Below, one piece after another: positions 13,806-20,020 of a stretch of DNA of 20,020 nt. Made by a program: the position numbers and the translations under genes. Under the pieces are notes generated by a model that was not told the DNA's origin, did not search any database, and saw nothing but the letters and a program-made list of their open reading frames with translations. The stretch lies in contig DASPKA010000079.1 in NCBI GenBank assembly GCA_035628335.1, forward strand, positions 1 through 20,020. The letters run 5' to 3'. The DNA is from DASPKA01 sp035628335. Lineage in GTDB: Bacteria > Patescibacteriota > Doudnabacteria > UBA920. The first letter of the stretch is position 1; every line of letters begins with the position of its first letter.

Positions 13806-14591
13806 ATGAAAGCTTCTGGAAGAGGTGTGTCATGTGGAAATTGGATATATTTATTTGCTATACTAGCAGTATTAATAACCTATTGTATGCAAGAACAACA
13901 TGAACACAAACTACTCATTTACTTTACGGCAATTTTTGTCACTTCCCTAATCCTGGTTGCTCCTTTGGCTTCAAAGTTCCTGGCTGTGGGGCCATTTGTT
14001 ATTTCTGGTGCCACACTTGTATTCCCTATTAATTTTATTTTCAACGATATCTTGACTGAAGTGTACGGTTTTCAGCTCTCGCGCAGGGTGATATGGATTG
14101 GTATGGCATGTCAACTGTTTTCAGCCTTTCTGTTCTTCCTTGTTGGCATATGGCCTGCGCCTGACTTTTGGCAAAACCAGGCGGCTTATGATACCATCTT
14201 GGGAGTTGCGCCTCGCATTGTCTTAGCCAGCATAATTGCATATTTTTTTAGCGAATTCACTAACAGTCTCGTGCTTTCAAAAATGAAATACTGGCATCAG
14301 GGCAAACGCGGGCTCTACCAGAGCTATCGATTTATTGCCTCCACCATTGCCGGTGAGTTGGTTGATTCAGTGATCTTCATCACGATTGCTTTTGCTGGTA
14401 CACTTGCAACTGGAGACATGATGAAAACCATACTCGGAATCTGGATAGCCAAGACACTGTATGAGGTTATCTTATTGCCCATCACTACACGGTTTGCTAA
14501 TTATGTTAAAAAGGTGGAGGGTACAGACAAAATCGACTTCCCACACGAAACAAACTATAATCCCTTCTCTATCTTTTTTCGCAAAAAATAG
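13806..14591 (+). CDS. YhhQ-family queuosine precursor transporter
   Basis: The 261-residue inner-membrane protein matches the YhhQ/queuosine-precursor transporter family, which takes up preQ0 or preQ1 for tRNA G34 modification. Recognisable parts are KLLIYFTAIFVTSLI, the conserved VFPINFIFNDILTEVYGFQLSR, FWQNQAAYDTILGVAPRIVLASIIAY, the FTNSLVLSKMK motif, and AGELVDSVIFITIAFAGT with KTLYEVILLPIT near the end. About six membrane segments are visible. From ATG 13806 the protein has 27 extra N-terminal residues, including a hydrophobic stretch; ATG 13887 would match the usual family start. Neither has a strong Shine-Dalgarno. A structured leader precedes it. No queuosine biosynthesis gene is visible nearby, which fits a scavenging lifestyle (inference). 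Confidence 0.93.
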   Translation: MKASGRGVSCGNWIYLFAILAVLITYCMQEQHEHKLLIYFTAIFVTSLILVAPLASKFLAVGPFVISGATLVFPINFIFNDILTEVYGFQLSRRVIWIGMACQLFSAFLFFLVGIWPAPDFWQNQAAYDTILGVAPRIVLASIIAYFFSEFTNSLVLSKMKYWHQGKRGLYQSYRFIASTIAGELVDSVIFITIAFAGTLATGDMMKTILGIWIAKTLYEVILLPITTRFANYVKKVEGTDKIDFPHETNYNPFSIFFRKK

Positions 14592-14617
14592 ACACCATAA
14601 AAAGGAGGATGTAACAT

Positions 14618-14884
14618 ATGCCATGGGATGATCCTATTGTAATGGGTATCAGAAAAGGAACAATGGTAGCTATAGCAATTTACGACCACCCCTTTGGGAA
14701 TCTCTTGAAAGTATTTTTAGTACTCAGTGGCCCTAAGGAAGCTGCGGAACGACTGGAAGTAGTTGGGTTTACGCAAGTCTCCCATGACTCACAGAGTTGG
14801 ATTGGGCCTTGGAATTTATATGCTGAGGTCAGGCCTATGCTGGTATCAGCGAACTTCATGCATGAAGTTGGGCAGCTGCTTTGA
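14618..14884 (+). CDS. Hypothetical protein (88 aa)
   Basis: AGGAGG (14603-14608) lies nine bases before ATG 14618, 26 nt after the transporter stop, so it is probably co-transcribed with it. The protein is soluble and could be a single alpha/beta domain: strands GTMVAIAIYDH and LLKVFLVLSG, a helix PKEAAERLEVVGF, then polar sequence with two Trp (SWIGPWNLYAEVRP). I recognise no family. A perfect terminator follows the TGA stop, which also confirms TGA as a stop codon here. Confidence 0.8.
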   Translation: MPWDDPIVMGIRKGTMVAIAIYDHPFGNLLKVFLVLSGPKEAAERLEVVGFTQVSHDSQSWIGPWNLYAEVRPMLVSANFMHEVGQLL

Positions 14885-14902
14885 GTCTCAGCATCCATAT
14901 TT

Positions 14903-14935
14903 GGAAAGGCCGCGCATAACGCGCGGCCTTTTTCT
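14903..14935. terminator. Bidirectional terminator between convergent genes
   Basis: AAAGGCCGCGC (14905-14915) and GCGCGGCCTTT (14921-14931) form a perfect 11-bp stem with loop ATAAC, flanked by T-rich sequence on the plus strand. It ends the transporter transcript and probably the DUF4349 transcript arriving from the other side. Confidence 0.95.
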
Positions 14936-15951
14936 TATACTGTCCAAATCTTCTTTGCTAGTTTCCAGCCTAATTTTGCTAGGACAAGAATCAATAGTAA
15001 GTATATAGCCAGTTGCAATATATAGAGCAGGAACACCAACAACCCAATACTCACTGCCTGAAGAGATTTGTTGAAGTTAAAGAAAAAGTCTCTTATGGCT
15101 TCTTTCCAGGTGTCTTTTATACCGCGCCAGTCGACAAATGGGTTCTCGTATACTGCAACCTCAAAGGTAGTATACTTCGTGCGGTCTAGTTCCTTTTCCT
15201 TCTCGCGCTGCAGGCGATCTAGGTCATTGTTTATTTTGACCCGTTCCTGAGTAAGACGGTCAATGAGCTGGACTTTGCTGTCTATTATTTTTGCCAGGCT
15301 ATCTACGTTCTGAGTTCTGGTGGCAAGTACAGAGATTTCATTATATGCCTCAGTTGCATTTTTCAAAGTTTCGTCTATTGAGTTGCGCTTAGAGACTAGT
15401 ATCTCTGCTTCTGCGGTATAGTCATTCACTTGCTGTTCTATAGTAAAAGTTCGGTCAGTAAGCTCCCTTGGGTTAAGGCGTTTTATAAACTCCAGCACCT
15501 CGCTTACATTCCCCTTCTCTACTTTGAAGCGCAGGTAACAGTCGCGCTCTCCTGTGGTTGCGCTCTCAAAGACTATATAGTCTCTTGCTTTTAAGTCAGT
15601 CACCTGCTTGCAGGTTTCCTTGCTGTCGCTAGACTCTATGCGCGCATTATACTCAGTTACTTCTATCTCTTCCGCCTGGTCACCGGGTGCTGACTCACTT
15701 TGTGGCTTTACATTTCGTGGAGACATGTCTGCCATCATCTTCCCAGAAGGCGACGTTGGTGCATATGAGTAAGCATCAGAGTCACCCATGCCGATAGAAT
15801 TAACGCTAAGCCCGCCCTTTCGCATGAGTGGAGTTACCGCACCATCAAGAAACTGTAAAATAAAAGCCAAGGTTACCACCGCCGCTGCGCCAATCAAAAG
15901 CGAGCGGAGAACCGTACCCGGCTTGATACCAAACCGTTCAAAAATTTTCAT
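14935..15951 (-). CDS. DUF4349-family membrane protein
   Basis: The 338-residue protein has the DUF4349 layout: an N-terminal membrane anchor (about 15-36), a polar Ser/Met-rich linker (46-95), and an extracytoplasmic domain starting EEIEVTEYNARI. It continues with YLRFKVEKGNVSEVLEFIKRL and the conserved ELTDRTFTIEQQVNDYTAEAEIL, then a coiled coil (about 180-258, rich in Leu, Arg and Glu) and TTFEVAVYENP, and ends in a second membrane helix (about 298-326). Cys114 and Cys138 could form a disulfide outside. Length is usual for the family. The function is unknown; an envelope sensor or scaffold is plausible. It starts at 15951, seven bases past the SWIM gene stop, so the two are likely one operon. 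Confidence 0.92.
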   Translation of the reverse strand: MKIFERFGIKPGTVLRSLLIGAAAVVTLAFILQFLDGAVTPLMRKGGLSVNSIGMGDSDAYSYAPTSPSGKMMADMSPRNVKPQSESAPGDQAEEIEVTEYNARIESSDSKETCKQVTDLKARDYIVFESATTGERDCYLRFKVEKGNVSEVLEFIKRLNPRELTDRTFTIEQQVNDYTAEAEILVSKRNSIDETLKNATEAYNEISVLATRTQNVDSLAKIIDSKVQLIDRLTQERVKINNDLDRLQREKEKELDRTKYTTFEVAVYENPFVDWRGIKDTWKEAIRDFFFNFNKSLQAVSIGLLVFLLYILQLAIYLLLILVLAKLGWKLAKKIWTV

Positions 15952-15958
15952 AAAAATA

Positions 15959-16255
15959 TTACTTGTTAATTTTTTGATTAATTAAATACAAACCAAGTGC
16001 CACACAATGCTTGCAAAATAAGCCCTTACGAGCAGTACAAGCACACTTCCACTTGAGCCCTTTTGGAGTTGCCCACATTTCTACTGTGCGATTTTCTCCG
16101 GGGATTTGTTTAACCTGTGCCACTATGTGTATACGGTTGTCCTCGGCAATGGTAACTTCTCCATCTCGCAAAATTTTTTCTCCATATCTAAAATGAGAAC
16201 CACTTGCCAATCGCTCCAGCTCTTCCAAAAAAATAAGGTCACGGATTAACTTCAT
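15959..16255 (-). CDS. SWIM zinc-finger protein (98 aa)
   Basis: I start at ATG 16255, since an upstream TTG at 16273 would place the promoter inside the gene. Residues 71-83 give the SWIM pattern C-x-C-x7-C-x-H: Cys71, Cys73, Cys81 and His83 in CACTARKGLFCKHC. The preceding half (residues 12-70) forms the beta strands usual for SWIM proteins (KILRDGEVTIAEDNRIHIVA and VEMWATPKGLKWK). SWIM fingers bind DNA or proteins; a stand-alone short form like this has no defined job. A TGTTATAAT extended -10 ends six bases before ATG, which predicts an mRNA that starts at the ATG. It probably drives the DUF4349 gene as well. Confidence 0.88.
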   Translation of the reverse strand: MKLIRDLIFLEELERLASGSHFRYGEKILRDGEVTIAEDNRIHIVAQVKQIPGENRTVEMWATPKGLKWKCACTARKGLFCKHCVALGLYLINQKINK

Positions 16256-16261
16256 ACGTGC

Positions 16262-16270
16262 ATTATAACA
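16262..16270 (-). promoter_or_regulatory. Extended -10 promoter giving a leaderless SWIM mRNA
   Basis: On the minus strand TGT-TATAAT is an ideal extended -10 without a clear -35. Its downstream edge is six bases from ATG 16255, so the predicted start site coincides with the start codon. Confidence 0.6.
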
Positions 16271-16302
16271 CAAAACCCTGAGTAAACTTGTTATTCAGGG
16301 TT
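16271..16302 (-). terminator. Terminator after trhO, abutting the SWIM promoter
   Basis: On the minus strand AACCCTGA pairs with TCAGGGTT, and inside it TAA with TTA, around a 5-nt loop, followed by TTTTG. The tail runs straight into the extended -10 of the next gene. The hairpin begins 44 nt past the trhO stop. Confidence 0.75.
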
Positions 16303-16346
16303 GACCTCAAAAAGTTTTTACTCTACTACTTTTCTTCACTAGGCGC

Positions 16347-17234
16347 TCACACTCCTGCTGCTATAGAAAATCTGTCTCTGCAAGGCACCTTGCACCGCAC
16401 AGGCTCTGCCTGTTCGCAGCTCTCGCAGACTATCATTTGTCTGTGGCAAACATCTAATGTGCAATTAGTGAAGCGCTCAGAGAGGCTGCCACAGCCGACA
16501 CATCTGCCTATTACCTTATGCTTGGGGTCGTCTGTGTAAAAGCCTATGTGGATTCTGTTATCAAACACATAAAGCTTTCCTTCAAAGTCTTCGTTTGGGT
16601 ACTTTTCCATGTATGAGACTATCCCGCCATCCAACTGGAAGACGTCAGTAAAACCCTGGCTAAGCAAGTAACCGGAAGCCTTTTCGCAGCGCACCCCACC
16701 CGTGCAAACTGTAAGCACTGTCTTATTTTTTAAGTGCTCCAGACTTTTTACAAACTTAGGCAGATCGCGAAAGTTTTCCATAGGTGGACACACAGAACCC
16801 GTAAATCTACCGACTTCGTGTTCGTACGCATTTCGCATATCTACAATATAAAACTCTCTCCCTTGTCTAAACCACGCGTGAAGTTCCTCTGGTGAGAGGT
16901 GAGTTCCTGTCATAACATTGGGGTCTATGTCACATACACCAAGGCCGAGCGCAACTATCTCAGACCTTACTTTCACCGAGAGTTTAGGAAACGCACTTCC
17001 AGTACCGGGACTGCGTTTAATGTGTGTGTTTGCAAATCTCGGATCAGCCAAAAACACCCTCAGGTACTCGTCTACATTTTCCGAAGTACCTTCAAGAGTG
17101 ACATTCAACCCCTCGCTTGCCACAATAGTTCGGCCAGTGAGCCGAAGCCGCGCTTGGAGCTCACGTTGCGCTTTGGCAAAGCTTTGGGGGTCTAGTATAT
17201 GTGTGTATTTATAAAATAAAAGAATATCGTACAT
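16347..17234 (-). CDS. trhO: tRNA uridine-34 5-hydroxylase TrhO (UPF0176, rhodanese family)
   Basis: The 295-residue protein is a typical TrhO/YceA, which hydroxylates U34 of certain tRNAs using oxygen in bacteria. The N-terminal acylphosphatase-like part runs to about residue 95 (FYKYTHI, GRTIVASEGLNVTLEG, FPKLSVKVRSEIV). A rhodanese domain follows (about 110-215) with FYIVDMRNAYEHEVGRF and the active loop CTGGVRCEK at 177-185, Cys177 being the likely catalytic residue. The C-terminal cysteine module (CVGCG at 245-249, then Cys258, 263, 270, 273, 281 and 285) is complete and should bind zinc. Length is normal. ATG 17234 has no strong Shine-Dalgarno. It diverges from the 17298 gene. It ends in TGA. 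A function in wobble-base modification links it loosely with the YhhQ transporter nearby. Confidence 0.96.
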   Translation of the reverse strand: MYDILLFYKYTHILDPQSFAKAQRELQARLRLTGRTIVASEGLNVTLEGTSENVDEYLRVFLADPRFANTHIKRSPGTGSAFPKLSVKVRSEIVALGLGVCDIDPNVMTGTHLSPEELHAWFRQGREFYIVDMRNAYEHEVGRFTGSVCPPMENFRDLPKFVKSLEHLKNKTVLTVCTGGVRCEKASGYLLSQGFTDVFQLDGGIVSYMEKYPNEDFEGKLYVFDNRIHIGFYTDDPKHKVIGRCVGCGSLSERFTNCTLDVCHRQMIVCESCEQAEPVRCKVPCRDRFSIAAGV

Positions 17235-17249
17235 GTATATAAAAAGAGT

Positions 17250-17278
17250 TTACCATACTAGGGATATATTAGTATAAT
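17250..17278 (+). promoter_or_regulatory. Promoter for the 17298 gene
   Basis: TTACCA (17250-17255) and a consensus TATAAT (17273-17278) are 17 nt apart. The start near 17285 gives a very short leader carrying AAGGAGG at 17287-17293. Confidence 0.7.
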
Positions 17279-17297
17279 AGTCTCCAAAGGAGGAACT

Positions 17298-17855
17298 ATG
17301 GGCAGAATTATCCAAAATAACCTTGTAATACCTTTACCCCCTAAGAACCAGACGGAGTTTTTCAAACGTATGAGACCCAGCAAAACGAACCCGTATGGCT
17401 TTATGGGCAAGACGGAAGATTGGGTTGGACTACTTACCTCAGACGAAAGAGAAAGGGATAGGTTGAGAATTACCTGTGAACAAATGGCAAGCGCGATTGA
17501 CACGCTCTTTGCTACTGACGAGCTCTTAGTCAATGGTAACCATATTCAACGCATTCTCTATCTTACCGGTGAAATGTGTCCCTGGGGAGATTTTTGTTCA
17601 ACAGCTTTATTTGACCTCACTCCTAAGGTTACCGAAATCCTTGTGTGCAATAAAACGGCCCCTGAAGCTTTTCAAACACACTTCAGAAACGGGTTACTCA
17701 CACCTGCGGATTACAGAATGATTGTCCAAAACAACTGGGCAATTATCCTGTCTGATTTACATCCTCATTTGCTGCGCGAACATGAGTTTCAAGAAGGTAA
17801 GCAGACGCCGTACCGAATAGACCCACGTAAGCTCAAAGAGTATCTTGGATTTTAA
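17298..17855 (+). CDS. Hypothetical protein (185 aa)
   Basis: The gene has an ideal start: promoter, AAGGAGG and ATG 17298 four bases later. The 185-residue protein is soluble, with no signal peptide or membrane helix. Visible parts are a Pro-rich opening (LVIPLPPKNQTEFFKRMRPS), a charged helix (SDERERDRLRITCEQMASAI) and a segment with three Cys (EMCPWGDFCS, and LVCNK). A helical C-terminal half follows (NGLLTPADYRMIVQNNWAIIL), with DPRKLKEYLGF at the end. I recognise no family. Its last four bases overlap the stop of the TrmB-like gene on the other strand, and its terminator lies inside that gene. Confidence 0.85.
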   Translation: MGRIIQNNLVIPLPPKNQTEFFKRMRPSKTNPYGFMGKTEDWVGLLTSDERERDRLRITCEQMASAIDTLFATDELLVNGNHIQRILYLTGEMCPWGDFCSTALFDLTPKVTEILVCNKTAPEAFQTHFRNGLLTPADYRMIVQNNWAIILSDLHPHLLREHEFQEGKQTPYRIDPRKLKEYLGF

Positions 17856-18595
17856 ACTTGTGTGGCCGTACTCCACAACAAGTCAAACACAACTCGCCTG
17901 GTTTTTGCCAGGCTTTTGTTTTCTAAAACCATAATCAAATTCTCAGACCGAGACCCTAACAGCGCAACGAAGTCATCACAAATTACTTCAGTAAAACTAA
18001 GCTTAGTTTGTGACGGCAGCAAGCGCGAGCTACGATTTTCTTTTCGGTCTTTTTTTATTATTTTGTGGGCAAATGGTGTGTCAGGAATAAGCTGCCTACT
18101 ATATACCTGCTCACGTTGTTTACGCCCTATAATGTTTGCGAGTACGTATCGTTCTTTTACATAGTCCAAAAAACTTTCACCATCTGTAAGTATGGAGAAC
18201 TCTTTAGAAGGGCTGGACAAGATTCTATCCCAGAGATCCTTGAACCCAGCAACGCCATAGAGGTACGAAACTTTAGGCTTTTTAAATACTTGTCCTTGCA
18301 GCGCGGTTAGTCCTGCCGCCATGTCTTCAAACTCTATCACACGTTCACGTGCTTGCTTAGCCAGCACAGTGGGGGTAACGGCTTTGTACAATAGTTTCTT
18401 GCCAACTTTCACTTCGTAAATAGCCCCAACTTCTTGCAACTCTCGCAGGGTGTAATAGAGTGTAGTACGCTGCAAACGTGCTCGCTTGCTGATCTCTAAA
18501 ATACTTGCCTGACCAAGTTCCCAAGCAGCTACATAAAAACGGGCAGACTTGTCAGAAAACCCTAACTGTTTAATTTTGCTCACATAGTCTTCCAT
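17852..18595 (-). CDS. TrmB-family transcriptional regulator
   Basis: The 247-residue protein begins with a TrmB-type winged helix-turn-helix: IKQLGFSDKSARFYVAAWEL (8-27), ASILEISKRARLQRTTLYYTLRELQEVGAI and the wing VKVGKKLLYKAVTP. A short coiled linker (residues about 78-106) leads to a C-terminal domain (about 107-245) with KVSYLYGVAGFKDLWDRIL, the arrangement of effector-sensing TrmB-like proteins in which that domain binds a ligand. The ligand is unknown. There is no Shine-Dalgarno. Divergent from it is the DUF3307 gene, with inverted repeats in the 121-bp shared region that could be its operators. Its 3' end overlaps the convergent orphan by 4 bp. Confidence 0.88.
   Translation of the reverse strand: MEDYVSKIKQLGFSDKSARFYVAAWELGQASILEISKRARLQRTTLYYTLRELQEVGAIYEVKVGKKLLYKAVTPTVLAKQARERVIEFEDMAAGLTALQGQVFKKPKVSYLYGVAGFKDLWDRILSSPSKEFSILTDGESFLDYVKERYVLANIIGRKQREQVYSRQLIPDTPFAHKIIKKDRKENRSSRLLPSQTKLSFTEVICDDFVALLGSRSENLIMVLENKSLAKTRRVVFDLLWSTATQV
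17896..17923 (+). terminator. Plus-strand terminator embedded in the TrmB-like gene
   Basis: GCCTGG (17896-17901) and CCAGGC (17908-17913) enclose TTTTTG and are followed by TTTTGTTTTC. It lies 41 nt past the stop of the 17298 gene, within the coding sequence of the opposite-strand regulator. Confidence 0.8.
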
Positions 18596-18607
18596 ATGAG
18601 GACTCTA

Positions 18608-18625
18608 ACATTTTCTAAAAAATGT
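18608..18625. promoter_or_regulatory. AT-rich inverted repeat between the TrmB-like and DUF3307 genes
   Basis: ACATTTT (18608-18614) and AAAATGT (18619-18625) are perfect 7-bp arms around CTAA, 13-30 bp upstream of the regulator start. A second AT-rich repeat (ATTTTT/AAAAAT) follows at about 18630-18647. They are candidate operators for the regulator. In AT-rich DNA such repeats also occur by chance. Confidence 0.35.
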
Positions 18626-18655
18626 GTCTAATTTTTCGACAAAAAATATTTATGT

Positions 18656-18683
18656 TTGGCAATACAAAGTTTACCCTAATAAT
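18656..18683 (+). promoter_or_regulatory. Candidate promoter for the DUF3307 gene
   Basis: TTGGCA (18656-18661) and AATAAT (18678-18683) are 16 nt apart. The leader includes AATTCC-CCC-GGAATT just before the AGGAGG at 18707-18712, a small hairpin that could affect translation. Confidence 0.5.
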
Positions 18684-18716
18684 GCGGGAATTCCCCCGGA
18701 ATTTGTAGGAGGTATC

Positions 18717-19082
18717 ATGACCCTATTCGACTGGTTTCTTGTGGCTCACGTTATAGGCGACTTTCTACTGCAGACTGATACAGAAGCAAACCAAAAAATG
18801 CACGGAAGCATTTTTAATTGGCCATTGTGGCGACATGTCAGCAAATACACGGCGGTCTGTGCCACCCCTCTCTTCCTGCATGGACTGAGCTTACTCTGGC
18901 TACTGCCAATATTTATATCCCACCTGTTCTTTGACCGACGGTGGCCTATAATCTGGTGGCGCAAGCATGTCATGCGCAACTCAGAAGCCTCTATAGCTAA
19001 AAACTTTTGGCTGACCATTGTGGTAGACCAGATCTTTCACATCCTTGTCCTCGTAGCTATTACTGTCATAGCCAGCAAATAG
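18717..19082 (+). CDS. DUF3307 membrane protein
   Basis: I choose ATG 18717 (121 aa), four bases after AGGAGG; the longer in-frame reading from 18624 adds non-family residues and runs through the promoter. DUF3307 features are the opening FDWFLVAHVIGDFLLQTDTEANQK, WRHVSKYTAVCATPLFL, the strongly conserved type of motif FISHLFFDRRWPI, and VVDQIFHILVLVAI at the end. These contain conserved His and Asp residues (HVIGDF, SHLFFD, DQIFH) placed in or next to three to four membrane helices, which suggests a membrane-embedded metal or catalytic site (inference). The function of the family is not known to me. A bidirectional terminator follows. Confidence 0.92.
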   Translation: MTLFDWFLVAHVIGDFLLQTDTEANQKMHGSIFNWPLWRHVSKYTAVCATPLFLHGLSLLWLLPIFISHLFFDRRWPIIWWRKHVMRNSEASIAKNFWLTIVVDQIFHILVLVAITVIASK

Positions 19083-19088
19083 CACAAC

Positions 19089-19118
19089 AAAAGGCATCCC
19101 TATATTGGAATGCCTTTT
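19089..19118. terminator. Bidirectional terminator between convergent genes
   Basis: AAAAGGCAT-C-CC (19089-19100) pairs with GG-A-ATGCCTTTT (19107-19118) around TATATT, with A-tract and T-tract on the two sides. It ends both the DUF3307 and the Nudix transcripts; the Nudix stop begins at the next base. Confidence 0.92.
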
Positions 19119-19574
19119 CTATATATAGCCTATCTTCTGCAAAAACTCTCTTCCACCTGGTATGTGCTCTACGTGACCAAGCTCTTCTCGGGTCAACCAC
19201 TTAAGTTCTACCAAGTCGTCGCCTGGAGTAAGCTTAATCATGTCTGCATTTTCTTCTAAGAATATTTCAAAGTAGTTAAACTCCATATGACATAAAACTC
19301 GTTCCTGTGTACTCCATAGCGTTTTTTCAGATGAAGCATAATTCTTAAGCTCAATCGGGACAATTCTAAGTCCATGAATGTCCAGTCCAGCTTCTTCTTT
19401 CACTTCGCGCGCAAGAGCTTGCTCAAAACTTTCGTCTTCATTTATACCACCACCTGGGAAATGCCATGTGTTCGGAAACACCCCACCCTTGCTTGGATCT
19501 TTTTTTCCCATGAGTAACTTCCCGTCTTTACTGAAAACAAAAGCGACTACAATTGTACGTTGTATTTCTCTCAT
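19119..19574 (-). CDS. Nudix hydrolase
   Basis: The 151-residue cytoplasmic enzyme has a complete Nudix box at 42-64, G-x5-E-x7-REVKEEAGL, with Arg56, Glu57, Glu60 and Glu61 for metal binding and catalysis. The strand RTIVVAFVFSKDGKLLMGKK precedes it. Then come FPNTWHFPGGG, the usual substrate-side loop, and WLTREEL near the end. Nudix enzymes hydrolyse nucleoside diphosphates linked to another group, such as oxidised dNTPs or nucleotide sugars; the substrate cannot be told from sequence. The start codon overlaps the stop of a 44-aa gene as TAATG, which indicates translational coupling. Confidence 0.95.
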   Translation of the reverse strand: MREIQRTIVVAFVFSKDGKLLMGKKDPSKGGVFPNTWHFPGGGINEDESFEQALAREVKEEAGLDIHGLRIVPIELKNYASSEKTLWSTQERVLCHMEFNYFEIFLEENADMIKLTPGDDLVELKWLTREELGHVEHIPGGREFLQKIGYI

Positions 19575-19708
19575 TAGTGTTTTTTCGCACCGTGCTTGTC
19601 ATCCTTCTTGTCACCATGCTTAGGTTTAGCGGAATGTGAAGGCGCATTAACCTTATTACTAACTGAAAGCAGAACATATAACAGAACAATAACCAATAGT
19701 GTTTCCAT
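19574..19708 (-). CDS. Tiny membrane-anchored His/Lys/Asp-rich peptide (44 aa)
   Basis: A frame from ATG 19708 reads METLLVIVLLYVLLSVSNKV, then APSHSAKPKHGDKKDDKHGA and ends KKH. It has one hydrophobic helix, then a tail of repeated Lys, His and Asp that could bind metal or anionic polymer (inference). Its TAA overlaps the Nudix start as TAATG, so it would be translated with the hydrolase. A TAAAAT lies shortly upstream, but with no clear -35. There is no Shine-Dalgarno and no known family; the coupling and clean membrane-plus-tail design argue that it is real. Confidence 0.6.
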   Translation of the reverse strand: METLLVIVLLYVLLSVSNKVNAPSHSAKPKHGDKKDDKHGAKKH

Positions 19709-19767
19709 AGAGAAATTTTATCACAATCGTAAACAGCATGAAACATTAGACCTCTGGAGTTTTCTAC

Positions 19768-20020
19768 CTACTCCGGCCGCATATGCAGGAATTCCAGCAA
19801 ACCGTCATGAAGGTGTTTAGTTCCGTCCCACAGCACGGTGTGATATCCTTCTAAAAACTCGCTTGGATTTTCTTGCCTGAAGTCTATAGAGCGCACTGCC
19901 ATTGGCAGCGCCTCGCTCATGTGGCGGTCTGTTCCGCCGTGTATTGAAAATTTATCTCCCCAAACTTCCATGAACTCTGGCTTCAAATCGTCTCGACTGA
20001 GGCCAAGCTCATGTAAAACA
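19768..20020 (-). CDS. C-terminal part of an unrecognised protein, cut by the right edge
   Basis: A minus-strand frame is open from the right edge to TAG at 19768-19770, giving 83 residues of C-terminal sequence; the start lies outside. It reads VLHELGLSRDDLKPEFMEVW, then GDKFSIHGGTDRHMSEALPM and continues to LLEFLHMRPE. The segment is soluble and rich in His, Asp and Glu, including HGGTDRHMSE, which could be a metal or catalytic site (inference). An internal TTG at 19986 should not be taken as the start because the frame continues upstream. I recognise no family from this part. Confidence 0.7.
   Translation of the reverse strand, partial: VLHELGLSRDDLKPEFMEVWGDKFSIHGGTDRHMSEALPMAVRSIDFRQENPSEFLEGYHTVLWDGTKHLHDGLLEFLHMRPE

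Noticed and set aside
16899..17214. Two plus-strand frames of about 98 codons
   Set aside because: Both are antisense to trhO, which has the complete family motif set.
1..20020. CRISPR array, tRNA or rRNA gene
   Set aside because: No regularly spaced direct repeats and no cloverleaf or rRNA-like sequence were seen on reading through the window.

Overview
The window looks like chromosomal DNA from a small-genome bacterium. Pointers are the many short orphan proteins, tight gene packing, clear AGGAGG ribosome binding sites on only some genes, a short type II (eukaryote-like) glutamine synthetase and several membrane families of unknown function. A Patescibacteria/CPR origin fits this gene mix, but I infer it from general resemblance only and found no marker gene. 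The genetic code is standard: TGA ends at least four intact genes (ends at 10755, 11633, 14884 and 16347) and Trp is TGG throughout.

Layout. Positions 1-4517 (minus) run as glutamine synthetase, then a MASE1-GGDEF-EAL protein 9 nt downstream, then a PAS-GGDEF protein cut by the left edge: a cyclic-di-GMP block behind a nitrogen-assimilation enzyme. Positions 4617-6300 hold a Lys/Pro-rich exported protein (minus) and two small plus-strand orphans, each with its own promoter and AAGGAG site, closed by a bidirectional terminator. Positions 6308-8523 (minus) hold a DUF4153 membrane protein and a 110-aa orphan. Positions 8524-9214 are an unusual low-density stretch. It contains a small zinc-ribbon/transmembrane gene interrupted by an in-frame TGA exactly where a metal-binding Cys is expected, and a strong terminator that closes no recognised gene.

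Positions 9215-11962 (minus) hold a DUF1801 protein, an RBBP9/YdeN-type hydrolase, a 67-aa zinc ribbon, and a compact unit of ArsR-type regulator, YCII-domain protein and membrane protein. A 24-bp palindrome lies just upstream of that unit. The YCII gene begins inside a tandem pair of 15-bp palindromes. Positions 12096-13102 are a complete insertion sequence with 29-bp inverted ends and an IS4-type DDE transposase.

Positions 13258-14884 (plus) hold an orphan, a YhhQ-type queuosine-precursor transporter behind a roughly 190-nt leader able to form a pseudoknot, and a second orphan. Positions 14935-17234 (minus) hold a DUF4349 protein, a SWIM zinc-finger protein with a probable leaderless start, and the tRNA U34 hydroxylase TrhO. 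Positions 17298-19082 hold an orphan (plus) that overlaps tail-to-tail with a TrmB-like regulator (minus), and a divergent DUF3307 membrane protein. Positions 19119-20020 (minus) hold a Nudix hydrolase, a coupled 44-aa membrane peptide and the C-terminal end of an unrecognised protein cut by the right edge.

Functional threads are c-di-GMP turnover beside glutamine synthesis, two functions acting on the tRNA wobble base (YhhQ and TrhO), and two small regulators (ArsR type and TrmB type) each facing its own probable operator. I saw no CRISPR array, tRNA or rRNA gene.
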